The notes: generated from the letters alone by a model not told the origin. A DNA stretch of 64,000 nucleotides from Psoroptes ovis (GCA_002943765.1 PQWQ01000004.1:1860001-1924000); one strand, 5' to 3'. Counted from the first letter of the stretch, positions 33,181-48,100 are shown. A program made the numbers and translations.

Positions 33181-36100
33181 TCATATTTTCGATATACGAA
33201 CAACAGTCAATTCTGGATTCGCCGTTGCAGATGTTGTTGTTGTAGTCGCTGTTGTTGTTGATGGTAATGTTGATGCGATCGTTGTTGGTAATTGAATTTG
33301 ATCATTAGCCGATAATGTTGTTGTTGTTTGATTCATTATCGTTGTTGATGCTGGGGCTGAAGCTGATGATAATGATGATGATGATGATGCTGGTGGTGGT
33401 TGTGGACATTTTTCGCTATGATGAGGCTGATGTTTTTGTTGCTGCTGCTGTTGCTGATGATAAATATTCTCACTTTGTTTATTCAATTGTTGTTGTTGCT
33501 GTTTAATTAAATCATCGGAAGACGATAATTGTTGTTGTTGATCAATGTTCGATGTAATTATATTTGATGAATTATCATCATCATTTTGAACATGAACAAT
33601 TGTTGATACACTAATTTGACTAGAATTCGGTTTCATTGATACTGATGTTGATGCTGCTGTAGATGATGATGTTGATGGCAATGTATTTAAAGCATTTATA
33701 TCATTATTTGATTCGATTTGTGATTGTTGCTGTATTTCATTCGAATTTATTGATTCAAATGGATGTGTTTGTGGTTGTTGATGTTGTTGTTGATGACTAG
33801 ATTTTTGCTGTTGTTGTTTTAATTTAGCATTTGTTGTTTCATTTGTATCATGTAAATTGGTATTATTATTATTATTCGATGTTGTTATTGATAATGGACT
33901 TAATTCTTCTTGTTCGATTGCATCATGTTTCTATGTTATTGTTATAGGGTGTTATGAGAAAATAAATAAAAATTAGAATAAAATTGCTGAATTAATAATT
34001 ATATATCAATAATGATTATACCTCATAATTTTCACTTTTTTTACAACATGAACCTAAAAATCTTCGAAATGTATTTTTTGTTGGCGAAATAGTGATTGAT
34101 GTCACTGGTGATAATGGTGGTGTCGATGATAAACGATTTTGTTGACCATTAAATTGTGCATCAATTTCAACAAATTCTCGATCCTATTCATTTTTTTCAT
34201 TCATTAGTTCATTCATTGATTCAATAATAAATGATAAATTGATTGTTCCATAAAAAGAAAATAATGTAAATAAATAAAATAAATAAATTAAATGAAAAAT
34301 AAACAAATAATTAAATTAACGACTTATATATATGTAGAAAAATTATCACCATTTTTACTTATACTTACAGTTGTGCGTTCTAAACATTGTAAAAGATGAT
34401 GATGTTGAAGCTCGAATATATCTTCAGATGTTGCACCATTTTCATCTAAATTATTATTATTTTCTTGTGCAGCTAATCGTGCTTCAGTTTCTTTCTTTTT
34501 ACTTAAAAATGCTGCACCGCTTGTAGCTTTGGCAATTCTAATTCGTGCCATTCTTGCTTTCTGTAATTTTGAAAAATGAAAGGAAAAAAAACATCATTTA
34601 AATCATATATCCCAATGAAAAGAAAATAAGAATTTATATTAATATCAAAACAAACAAAATTTTCAAACAAAAAAAAAACAAAATTCTGTCAGTCATTAAA
34701 TATCTTTTGATATCAAATGTATCGTGAAAATAAATAATGACTGAATTAATAAATTAAACAAACAAAAACACACAGAGAGAAACAGCGGAACACATAGAAT
34801 AGTGAAAGCACAAAATTAATTATCAAATATAATCAATCAAAAGTTAACATCCAAAAAAAATTGGTAAAAAAAGTTTTTGAAATTATTTTAACTTGAAAAA
34901 TTTCTAAAAATAAATTTTTTTTCGCCAGTCACTTTCATTGATATTATATCAATTGATATTAATTATGATTGATATACATGAATTTGAAATTACATTCGCG
35001 AAAAATAAAAAACCGGCTATTGTTTATAATACGGGAAAAAAATTTTTTTGTTGGAGAAAAAATGAAACAAATGTTTGATATAATTAATCATTGTCAAATT
35101 TGTGAATGCCTTTTGTGAATCGCTTTTGTCTATTTTCATTGCATTTTTCTGTTTGGCAAAATTTTTAGCTGAATCTAATTTCATTAATTAAAATTTTTTC
35201 TTGATTATTCACAGACTCATTAGAATTAAGTATCTATTCTGTGTGTATTAAGCAATACATCTGAGAATCGAATAAAATTCAAGTTGAATTTTTTTTAAAG
35301 AATTGAATGCAAAAAGTGAAATAATTTAAACAAAAATAATTCAAAAACACTCAAACAACTAACCTTTTGAGCTTTACGTTTATCAGCACGTTGATTTTGA
35401 TGATAGATACGTGAAAAATTTGATACAATTACAGGTACTGGTAAGGCAATGACCAATACACCGCTCAGTGAACAAACACCGCCAACAATTTTACCAGTTA
35501 TTGTTGCAGGTACCATATCACCATAACTGTTTTTCAGAAATAAATTTTTTGAAATTGAAAAATGGGAAGAAAAATATTATCAAAAAAAAATATGAAATAA
35601 GAATTGAATGATAATTTTTGTTCAAAGGAATGAGAAAATGGAAAATTAAATCAATTATCATTGAACAAAAAGAACATTAATGATTGAAAATAAAATGATA
35701 ATTTTATTCAATCATTATTTATAATGGCAAAAATATATTTAAAATTATACATTTATTCAAACAAAAAGCGAATAATAAAAACCAAACATAATCATAATTA
35801 TTCGATAATAATCATTATCAAAATAATATTCATTCAGTCATTATAATATTGAATTTATAAGGCCAGAAAAGAACAAGTGTTTCCAGAAATAATGGAATGA
35901 AATTATTTTATTCAATTTTTTCCTCGTACCATTAAAATATCGAAAATGTTCCTCGGTTAAATTGGGTTGTGTTATTAATGTAATTATCATTATATTTTCA
36001 ATATTTTAATTTGATATTATTGAACAATGAAGAAATTTTTGTTCAAATGGGATAAAATTTGGAAATTATTCCACCAAACAATAATATTAATAATGATAAT

Positions 36101-39100
36101 GAAAATCATCACTGACAAAGTGGTGAATGGTTGAGTGAAATAAAAATTTATTTTCCTCAAATTTTTTATATTTAAGGAAGAATACCTCGTTTTACACTGC
36201 CCTGAAGTGCATTCATAGCTGAACATGAGTTTTTCGATTCATTGAATTAATGGTGTGTTTTGTTTAGCTCTGATTTTCCCTGACGAAACTTCTGGTTAAA
36301 CAAGGTATGACCCTTTCGAAATTATTGAATCATTTCATTTCTATTTTCAATTTAAAATTGGATTCAACCCATCATTGATTCTTTTCCTCCAATTCACAGT
36401 AAAATGATTTCATTTCTAAATTTCTCAAATTATTAGAAATTAAATCACATTTACAGCAACAAGAACAAAAGTTTTTGTTCCCATAATTTTTCATTCAATC
36501 ATTATTCAATTCAAAAAAAATATACATTTAAAACTTTTTTTTTAATACTTTTCTTACTCCTTCTTACATTCATTCATTTTCCAAAAATATTCAAAATTGA
36601 TTCATTTCGGAAATGTATTTCGCATGGTCGATCATTAGTGTTATTATTCGTATTTTCTTGGCTATAGAATGTTCCCCGCCACCAAGAACCAACAAGAATA
36701 ATGATAATAATAATGGTTGTAATAAATAATCAAAAAATTATGAAAGAATATTCTTTGATCATAAATAAATATACAATTATTTATGAAATTTTGGTGCGAA
36801 AAGAAAAACAATGTAAAACAATTGTTCTAAAAGAGTTTCTGTAACACTTATAAGCAAATTTTCATTTTTTTTTTTTTTTTTTTGTTTCAAAGAATTCAAG
36901 AAATAATTTTTGCATTCGAAAAATGCAGGAAAAAAACCATTGAAAAATCAGTGAAACACAGAAAAATCTCAAAGAGCCATAGAAAAGTCATGGAAAGCAA
37001 AAAAAACATTATGTTTGTCCACGATTTTTACAAAAATATTTTTCCTATTTGTATACATTTAAACGATTTGCTTTTTTTTGTAGAAGCGAAGAATTTGGTC
37101 CAAAATATCCAACAGGAAAAATAATGATAAATAAATGAATAATATGATTTCAAATGGCCGGAATCTATTTTTTTCTGAATAGAAATATTCTCTCTTTTGC
37201 CATTACTTTACCTGGTCATTTGTAATAAGATAAAATGCATTCAAGTTATTTTGGTGAATGCAAAAAAGAAGAAATGTGAATAATTCCTAGATTTTTTCCA
37301 TTTTTTTTGCATTCAGATTGAATTTTTTCCATTTTTCGTGACTTTTCTTAGAACATTCCTGGAATTTCTTAATATATTTTTTTTTCCAATTTACAAATAA
37401 TAAATAATATTCAATCTTTATTATTTTCTATTTTTTCATTTCAAATATTTCAAGTATTATTTGCCCGCAAGCAAATCACAAGCGATTTTCTTGCTTCTTT
37501 TTTCATTTTTTTTCATTTACAATGTGTGCGATTCTATTGACTGTTTGATAGATTATCAGTCGAAAAGAATTCCAATAGAAATTGAATAGAATCCAATAGA
37601 ATTGAAAAATCATATTTCAAGATTTTTCGAAGCAAAATTTAGGCAAATAAACATGAATATAAATAATAACAATCGATCAATGAAGATAAATACCATTTAT
37701 ATTGAATTGTTGTTGGCTGCTATTTATTATTGTTAAATTCTGTGTATTAATTCTGTATTTAAAGTTTCATTTCATTTTTCAAATATTAAATATTCAATTT
37801 CGAATTTCAAATTTTGAATTTCAAATTTTTCAATAAAATTTTCCATAATTTCATCATTGAAACTGTGAATAAATGTTGTTTTATAAATCTTGATGATTTT
37901 CTTTTATGGTTCATTTCATCGTCAACATTATTGACAACAGAAATTGGAATGATTCTAAACTGTAGAACGACGTTTTGTGCGTAAAAATTAAAAATACCTG
38001 TCAAAATTATTTATATTTGAACTGAGTAAAGGAAATCAAGACTCTAGAAACCTTTTCTCTATTTTTTTCCGGTGAGTGAATAGGAATGAATTTTGAATTT
38101 GATTAAACATTCTTTGATTATATTTTCTTAAAAACCAAAAAAATAATTCTTCCAAACGCAATCGCAAATCGATAACCGATTTCAAGTGAAAAGAAGAAAA
38201 AATCCAGGTCTTTGAAAATCAAAAAATGAACATACGAATCAATTCTCAAAAAAAAAAAAAAAATAAAATAATCGTGTCGAACCTAAGTGTGTGTTCATAG
38301 TAAAATCAATCCAAAAATAATGATAATTATATGGCTTATAATATATATATGAAACTTTTCAATCAGTTTTTTCATTTTATGGATTCCAATGAATGAATAT
38401 ATTATTATATATTTGTATGTGTACATGTATGATTCGAGGAAATTTTTGCTGGAATTGAAAATTTTAATAAATCTAATTTTTAGGAGCAGCCATATATATT
38501 GATATTTCTTGAATATCGACAAAATTACACACGAGAATTTCGGTATAACTCAATTAAATAAACTTTACTGGTTCAATTCGGTTCGATTAAATATGAAAAT
38601 ATCTGGGTAAAACATAAATTTCATGGTATCGTGCTTATGAATTTAGTTTCATTTTTTGATGAAAAATTGAGGTTCAGTTTTGATTTAGTCTTTGGTAACA
38701 AAATATTATGTGTGATATGGCCATGAATGTGTAAGAATAAATCAAGGCATCAAATTGAGAAATTAATGGTCCATATTGGTTTTTAATTTATTTTTTGAAA
38801 ATAAAAATCTGTTGATTATTCAAGGGTCAAGCAAATAAGTTGAATTGGAATGGAATGGAAGTCAAATTGTATTTGTCAAAGAAAATTTAATTCAATTTTC
38901 TTCATTAGTCTCTGAGTGAAACAATGCGGAATTTAAAAGAATCGTAATGAAAAAAAAATGAATAAATACAATTTAAAATAATGATAATGCTGATGAAGGA
39001 CAGCAGGTTCTAACCCTTGTGAATAACATTGCAATAATGATAATGAAAATACAAATTATAATTATAATTATATTTTCAAGAATTTCAAAGATGTTTTATT

Positions 39101-42100
39101 TCATTCTGTTTTATTTTGTTTTATTCAGCCATTTCAATTCTCTCAACATTTCCATGTGTTTGTACTTAAATTCAATATTTTTGTTAGAATTTTTAATTTT
39201 ATTATCCAAAATAAACAATTTTACAAAGTTGCAAATTGGTTTCAGTTTATTTCATTTATTTATTTATTCATTTATTCCATTTTTTATTTCATTTTTTCTC
39301 CTCTTCATAGAAGATTAAAGAATTTCATTTCAACTCTTTTATTCCATTTCATTTCGTACATTCATTCATTTATTCCACATTTCACATTCAACATTAATAA
39401 TTTATTTAATTTCATTTTTTTATTATTCAATTTTATTTCATTTATTTTTTTCAAAATATTTTCCATTTTTGTTTTTGTTTTTTTTTGTTTCGTTTTCACA
39501 CAACACACACAAAAAAACTAATCAAATAACAAGAAGGTTGAATTATTTTTTTTGTTGTTGTTTGAACGAAATGTTAATTTTTTCATTTTCATCCATTTTG
39601 TTCATTGAATTATTAAATTTACTTCAAGTAAATTTATTTAATGATAATGATGATAATCACAAAGAATAAAGAGAAAGAAAATAATAATAAACTAAATATA
39701 ACCACCTAATATATTATGGATTAGTTTTTGTTTTGACTGAAAATGTAAAATGAAATAATAATAAAAAAATTAAAATTTTCAAATTATTTTCCTTGTTTAA
39801 TTATGCTCATTATTTCCATTATTATTATTATCATTATTATTAGCTACCATGTCAACTGAATTGGAAATTTAAATTTAAAAATATCACAAAAATTATTTTT
39901 CGATTACATCAGTCTAATTCTTTAACCGAGGAATATTTCTGAAAACCATTAAAACCATTTGACCTTTTCGTGCGTAGACATTTTGTTTTGTTATCATTAA
40001 AAATTATCGATTAAGGCACGATGGAAAGCAAAATATTATGCATAATGATGGCAAGAATTGTTCACCAAATGTTGTTGATGGAGAAATGGGCAAATGTTGA
40101 TTAATTTTGTAAATAATTTAATGATAATATTTTGATGTAAAACCAGCAGAGTAAAAACGACAGTATAAGATGACAAATAAATAGATGATAATAATAAATA
40201 CAATTTAGAATGGTAATAATTTGACAAATGTAAATAAATAAATATAAATAATTGTGTTGATGGTGATGGTGATGATTGAGTGATCGATTTGATCAAAAAA
40301 CTAAAACTCCTCTCTTCGACCAACAATCGACTCTTTATATATGCGATTAAAGCCAATGTGAAAATCAATGTTAAACACATCTGACTAATGAGTTCAAATG
40401 TGTTGATGATTAATGTGCAATTGACACATCAACACTCCCCTGTCGATTGTACATTTTCATCCATTTGCCATAAACGTAACATTAAATGATGTTTAGCAAT
40501 AGTCAAAGGTTTAGTAAACCAATCAGCCATTTGTTTATTCGATTCGACCCATTCAATTTGTATTATTTCATCTTTAACCAATTGTCGAATCATATGATAT
40601 TTAATCGCAATATGTTTCAATTTCGATGGAATGTCTATTTGGTTAATTTGGGCGATGGTCGATTGATTGTCTATAAATAATATTGGCCGATCGATTGCTA
40701 ACTTCAATTCGCTCAGTACATTCATGATAAATCGCATTTCTTTGGAACACATTCCTGCCGCTATGAATTCAGCTTCAGCTGTATTATCGACGATCATTTT
40801 CTGCGCTTTAGATTTCCAAATGATTGGCCCATTTACCATTACTACGTAACCCGAAGTTGTTTTACGATCGTTCTTGCGACCAGCAAGATCAGCGTCAGAA
40901 TAAGCTGTTAATGTTAATTGCTGTTGGCCGCCTAATACAATACCAGTATTGATAGTTGATTTTAAATAACGCCACACGCGTTTGACTGCTACAACATGTA
41001 ATGCGGTAGGTTGTTCCACAAATCGAGCCAATGTAGACACAATATAACATATATCAGGCCTTGTTTTGTATGCCAGATACATCATCGATCCAATTGCCTG
41101 ACGATAAGGATAATCACCATCTTTTGGGGAATCAATATACAAATCGTCCATTGAACAAGGGGAATCCATCGGTTTACTTTGATCCATTAAAAACTGTTTT
41201 AACTTATTCATTGTGTATTTCGAATGGCATAATAATATTTGTCGATTTTGACGATTTCGTTTGTATTCGAATCCGACGTAAATGTTTGATGATATTTTGT
41301 TGACTTTAAAGTGCTTGTTCAAATAATTAAATATTTTTTCAGGTAAATCAGGTTTCGTCGAACAAATAATACCATCGTCTACATAAAGAATTACCATTGT
41401 AAAATCGTCATTAGCTAATTTATAGTAAAAACAGGAATCATAATTCGAGACGTTAAAACCATATTTCACAATAATTTCGTTGAAACGCTTGTTCCAAGCT
41501 TGCGGACTTTCACGTAGTCCATACAATCCACGTTTCAATTTACACACTTTATCACTACCATCATTATAGCCAACCGGTTGTTCAATATATACATTATGAT
41601 CAATAAAACCATTTAAAAACGCGGTAGATACATCAAATTGGATCATTGTCATGTCAAATGATGCGATCAAGCTAAAAACTAATCGAATGATATCAGCATT
41701 CACGACTGGTGCATAGTAATTTAAATCGCTGTCGTTTGCTTCGAAACCTCTAGCCACAAGACGGCTCTTGTATCGTCCATCGTCTTTGATGCTGTACAAC
41801 CATTTGACGGATATTACAGTCTCGTCACTAGGTCTCGGGACCAAGGTCCACGTATCATTTTCAATCAGTGCTTTGTATTCCACGTTCATTGATTGTATCC
41901 ATTTATCGGACTCAGCACTGTTCACAGCATCATTATACGACTTTGGACAGCCAACAAAACCAGCAAGACGACGCAACGATTGCAAACGATCAATATTAAC
42001 TTTGTACTGTCGGTTTTTGGCACCCAAGGGTCGCCCTCGTTTCGGTTGACTAGTACCTGGCTCCCCTGTTTCATTACTCACTGGTTGCTGATCGATAGCA

Positions 42101-45100
42101 TCATCATTTTTAACATCATCAGCTTTTGGTTCATCAATCATATTTGGTGTAACATTCGTATCAACAGCTGGTTCATTTGATGATTGTTTAACAATACTAA
42201 ATTGAACACTTGGTTGTTCATTCCATTTTACCGAAGATGATAATTCAATACATCGTGATTTCTTCAGATAACATCGGTAAATCGATTCTCCTTCGTAACC
42301 AACCAATATCACAGGCACCGTTTTTGATTCAAATTTGTTCGCCTGTTTCACCAGCATTTCACCAGTTGAACCAAAAATACGTAAATGCGATACGTTGGGC
42401 TTTCGCCCGAACCAGACGGTATATGGAATAATGCCAGAACTATTCAGCACGCGATTATGCGTATACACAGCTTGATTAACCGCCTCGTCCCAAAGGAACT
42501 TCGGTAAATTCTTATTCACTAATGAAGCTGTTGCGTGCTCGGTAATCGTACGAATATTACGTTCGGCTTTACCGTTCTGCTGTGGAGTACCCACAGTCGC
42601 ACGTTGATGTAAGATGCCATGATCGTTCAATAGTCGTTGAAAACTATTGGATGTAAACTCCGTACCACAATCACTACGTATGCATCTAATCTGGTTACCA
42701 GTCTCGAGCTTGACTTCATTCACCAATCGTTTGAATTTGCACAATACTTCAGCTCGGTCTCGCATAAAATTGATCTTAATGTAACCAGATTTATCATCAA
42801 CAGCGATCATAAAATATCGGTTCAGGTGTATCGATGGCACCTGCATATAGCCGCCAATGTCTAAATGCATGAACTCACCAGCATCTGCGTGCATCTTATT
42901 CTGGACCAACGGATGTCCCGATTCAACCATCTTACCATTACAACAGCCCTGGCAAAAGCCCATGTCATCATTCAATTTATCGGGCATACCCGCCACTAAT
43001 TCACGGTTCGACATTGAAGCCAGCGTTCGCTTGTTTACATGGTTGAATCGTTCATGCCACGTCGACATATTGGTTAATAAGGCTGACATTACCAATCTAC
43101 GTTTGGGGAATCGTGCTCGAACTTCCCAGACATTTTCATATTCTTGAGACGCATCAGAATATATAATTAGCTCACCATACTGATAAATAATAAAATGATC
43201 AAGATCACCACCAAATGTAACCCCTTCATTTCTGGACAGTCGACCAATCGATAATAAGTTCATTGGCGAATCTTCACATAACAGAACATTACTCAGTTCA
43301 ATATCACGCCAATTCATACCATCATGAACTTGATATTCAACATTACCGATACCAGATGCTTTAAGAGCACCACCAGGAGACAATAATTCGTCTTCATCGA
43401 CTGGTCTCACCTCTGAGAAATATCGTCTCTCATTAAGAACGTGTTGGCTTGAGCCATTGTCTGCAAATATGAGAAACCTTTCATAACCATCATTTCTCGT
43501 CATCGGTTTGACCACGTCCCCATGGTTCGACTTCCTCGAATTAACCGCCATCAATAACTTCGATCTTGTGGGTTTCGATGCATTTGGTTTTCTTCGATCA
43601 CCATCATCACCATTCTTCAACCTTGGGCAATTTCGTTTAATATGGCCAACTTTGTGGCAATGATAACAACGCACTACATTCTTGCGTTTGGCCATGCCCA
43701 AAACATTTTTCGTCAAATTATCATTCTTTCGTCGATTATCATCTTCATTTGTCGTTGACCGGTTTTCTTTGTCAATACGATCATGTCGTTCTTGCACCAT
43801 TGACTCTAATAAATTGAGCGAAACTTTGATGTTACTTTTCTTAAGTCCAGATACGCTGGTTATCACAGAATCATATTCGATTGGCAAAATAGCCAATATT
43901 TTTGTACACAATTCTTCGTCAGTGATTTTTCGTCCGTAATTATTCAAGTCAGCCGCGATTGATCGTATTGTCGAGAAAAATTGGTTTACGTCGTTGTCCC
44001 ATTTAATCGTATGAAATCGATTGTATAATTTTTCTAATTGTTCCATTTTGGAACCTCGATGGTACTCGTGTAAACTTTCATAGATTTGCTTCGCGGTCGT
44101 ACATGTCCGAATTCGTTGATAATTTTCGTCGTCAATGGAATTGTATAAAATCAATTTTGCCGAAGCATCTGACTGTTTGTTAAATTTTGTTTCCTCGATA
44201 TCAGTAGATACATATTCAAAAAGTTGTTTCGATTCCAACGCGGCAATAATTTCATTTGACCAGCGAGCATAGGACAAGGATGTCAATACAGTGATGCGGT
44301 TCGTGAAAGAGTCCATAACCTGTTGATTAATTTTGTAAATAATTTAATGATAATATTTTGATGTAAAACCAGCAGAGTAAAAACGACAGTATAAGATGAC
44401 AAATAAATAGATGATAATAATAAATACAATTTAGAATGGTAATAATTTGACAAATGTAAATAAATAAATATAAATAATTGTGTTGATGGTGATGGTGATG
44501 ATTGAGTGATCGATTTGATCAAAAAACTAAAACTCCTCTCTTCGACCAACAATCGACTCTTTATATATGCGATTAAAGCCAATGTGAAAATCAATGTTAA
44601 ACACATCTGACTAATGAGTTCAAATGTGTTGATGATTAATGTGCAATTGACACATCAACAGCAAAAAATGAAAAAAATTTGACCTTTGTCATTTTCAAAA
44701 AAATTTGTTTACATTTTTACAAATTTGTTTACATAAACCAGTCATTCTCAACCAGTGTACCACGGCGAAAAAAAGGTTGAGAATGACTGGTCTAAACGTT
44801 TAAATATAAATGTCATAAACAAATATGAGAAAAAAAAATACTTTTCAATCATTTATTCTATTCTTTGTAATTTTCATGCAAGACATCTAAAGACATTGTT
44901 TCTAACTAAATGTCATTAGATGAATGGATAGATAGAAAGGGGAAAATGTTGAAATAAAAAATTGCACGCCTAAAAACAGTTCTAAACCCAAAAACGAGAA
45001 TAAAATGTTAGCAAAATGATATCTTAAATTTGTAGAATTCAGAAAATTTCATGAGAACTCATTTTAATAATAATAATCATAAAAATTCATCAATGTAAAT

Positions 45101-48100
45101 TAGTAAATAGCAGAGATTACTTGGTAGAAAACGAAATAATATTCAAAAAAAAAAATTTAAAATTTTCAATGAATTCACAAGAAATAGATTCATGAGAATA
45201 TTTCCTAATATTTTCTGAAGACAAAAACAAATTCTTTTACATAGTTTTTCTTTAGTTAAATTACAGGATTTTTTTTTTCGTTCAATTCTTTGAGCTTTTT
45301 TTTCGCTGTCGATGTTATTGTCGTAGACATTAGACGAGAAAAAAAATGATCGTAATCCATTAAATTTGACCGAAAATTCTCTTGAATCCTTCTTTTTATT
45401 GGGAAACTAAATGAGAGAATGAAATTTTGAATTTTTTTTTCATTTGTTTGTTCCGAATTCTTTCTTCAAAATTACTATGAAAGATTTTCATTTGAAAAAA
45501 ATAATGGAAAAATGTTACAAAATTTATTTATCTTTGATTGTGAAGAAATTCTTCCGAAGAAAACAAACGAAAAGCTTTACTTATTAAGGAAAATCAGAGG
45601 AATTTCATCGTCTCATTTCATTATTTTGGAAAAAAATAAATCGAATATAAAATCAAAGTATAAACACATACACGGGATTGAAAGCAATGAAATGATTGAA
45701 ATTCATTGCCATTGTTTGCACCAATGTTAAATGGAAAATTGAAATCAAAGAAACAAAAAATGAATCTTTTATTGATATAAAGATAAAAATCAAATTATTA
45801 GTGTTATTATTAATATTATTATCATCGTCATTATTATTATTTTAATCATCATCATCATAATTATCATTATTTGATGAGCAAAATAGGCGAAAAAGAGCGA
45901 GAGCGAGAAATGAAGAAACAAAAATCAACTAATTTGTGATTTGGACCGTGAAATGAATTTCAAAAACACCAAAGCACCCAAAAATATAGACAAGTACAAG
46001 AATGAAAAGATAAAGCGAGAAAGAAATAAAAGGTGAAAATCTTTCATTTTTTAATATAATTTCATCATCATCATCATCATTATTATTATCATAATCATAA
46101 TTATTATTGTTAATATTATTAGTATTAATATTATTAGCAGTATTTCCAATTTACAAACAAATTAAAATGGAAATTCTTTTTTTCTGGATTTTTTCAAATA
46201 TTTATTTTGTTAATTAACAATAATTATTCATAATTATCATTATTATAATTATTATTATTACTACAATAATAATTTGTATAAATTCGATTCAATGTTTATT
46301 ATCATGATTATGATGATGATTATCATTTTTATTTAGTCAATTTTCAGTCATTTCTCATTCTTGTTTTATTGTTGAATTCAAATTCATGTATATTAAGTCA
46401 TACAAAATGGAAAATTTTTGATAATAAGCATTAGAAACATTGACGTTGAGCAGCATTGTCTGGGTGTGTGAGTGAGTGCATGGTGTCTGGGGCTGTTTTA
46501 TTTTTATCTTTTTCTGGTGCAAAAATATTAATTGATTCATGTATCAAAGAATTTAATTTGAATCAAGAAGAAATAGAAATGGGAATTGCTTGAAACTAAA
46601 AAGCTTTCAACAGGAAATATCCTAAAACACATCATCACTAGTTCCATCACCACCACTAGCAACAACAACAACATTATCATCGTTTGAATCATTAAATTAC
46701 TCATTTTAGCTCGAATATGAAATTAAAAATGAATGGCAAATGAGATGATAATCAGACACAATGAAATTGGTTGAAATTTTCAAGATAATTTTCGCAATTT
46801 TCTCGGGTTTTTTCTCTGTGTTTCATGCCAATTCATCGAATTTTTTCTGCAAAATTTTCCTACAAAAGTTTCACCTATTTTCACCGAATAATTTTCATCA
46901 AATTTTTTCCCATTATTAATGGCTCCAGCACATGTATGATTATGTTGCATATTCATTTATGCTTTCGGGCATGATAAATGAGTGTGTGTTCATTGAAAAT
47001 ATCGAGTATCGAAAATATATTAAGCCAAACAACAAATTCATATTCTCATTAGTTTACATTAAATACATCAGAAATAAAAAGATGAATTAACAACTTGAAT
47101 GATCGAAAAAAACAGGCGGAAAAAATGATGTTCAATAAATGTGAATTGATATTTTTCCTTCGATTAATCAAATGAAAATATCGAAAAATTTGTGGCCAAA
47201 AAAAAAACAAATTTCGGTTTCATTTCTCGGGCATTCAAATGGAAATATCAATTATCAATGGCCAAAGTAATGAAATTGAAAATTTTCAATCCTAAATCAA
47301 AGAAATGAATGATTATGAACAAATAAATGAAAAAAAAATGAAAAAATCAATATCATTTTCAAATTTTGAAATTTCAATAGAATCATTTTCAATTGAAAAT
47401 ATCAAAGAATTAAAATTTCAATTGAATTCGGATTCCCAAAAAAAATTCAATTGAAATTCAATCACAATGTGTTGCTTTTGTCATTGTCATTGCCATTGTA
47501 TTTACTATCATCATTTTTGATTTGTTTTTTTCTTCTCTTCTTTTTGGAAAATGATAAGAAATTTGATTAAAATTGATGAACATTTTATCAATGGGAATGT
47601 TTTTTTTTTTTTTTTTGATATTTCAATTGTGGTTTCATCATTATTTATCAATGATATAATAAATGAAAATACAAATAAATAGAATAAATAATAACAATTC
47701 AATTGGAATAAATCAAAATTTTGTGGAGAAAAAATATATATTGATTTGTTCATTGGTAAATAATAATAATAATAAAAATATGACAACAATGGAGAATAAA
47801 TAATGATAAAAATAACAATTATTTATGAAAATTTTCATACAAATCGATTAATTTTATTTCATTTTATTATATTTCATTTTTCTTGATCAAATTATTTGAA
47901 AAAAGTCATTGTATATTTGATTTAAATTTTCAAAAAAAAAAAAATCAAATATATTTTTGATTCACCAAATTTTTTCCCTTCAATTCTCCTCTCGATTGTT
48001 TCGTTTGATTTATAAAAATTGATCACCAGTGATCAATAACAGTAACAACAACTACTGCACCGATGAAAAAGTCAGCAATCGAATGCAAACAATCAGGGAG

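Larger units (their letters stand above)
40095..44660 (-). mobile_element. Complete Ty1/copia LTR retrotransposon in a Shal intron
   Basis: A 4566-bp element with two 340-bp LTRs (40095-40434 and 44321-44660) that I read as identical, TG...CA ends (TGTTGATTAA ... CACATCAACA) and a 5-bp target duplication GCAAA on both sides (40090-40094 and 44661-44665). It encodes one uninterrupted gag-pol frame on the minus strand. Identical LTRs, an open frame and an intact duplication indicate a very recent, potentially autonomous insertion. It is not closely related to the element at 6995, having different LTR sequence and length. It lies in the sense direction of Shal, so its LTR promoter and polyadenylation signals could act on the host transcript. 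Confidence 0.97.

Noticed and set aside
33315..33506. Plus-strand open frame opposite Shal exon 5
   Set aside because: It is the reverse translation of Gln/Ser/Thr coding repeats and gives runs of Leu, Met and Val.
36882..37124. Lys/Ser/Arg-rich 80-codon frame inside the Shal intron
   Set aside because: The translation mirrors a GAAAAATC-type purine-rich repeat. No splice context or domain supports a gene.
38555..38600. GGTTCAATTCGGTTCGATTAA considered as a tRNA B box
   Set aside because: There is no A box at the right distance and no cloverleaf can be drawn.
40036..40380. Open frame in the copia LTR, repeated at 44283-44606
   Set aside because: It is duplicated only because the LTR is duplicated, runs mostly through non-coding LTR DNA, and has no known function in copia elements.
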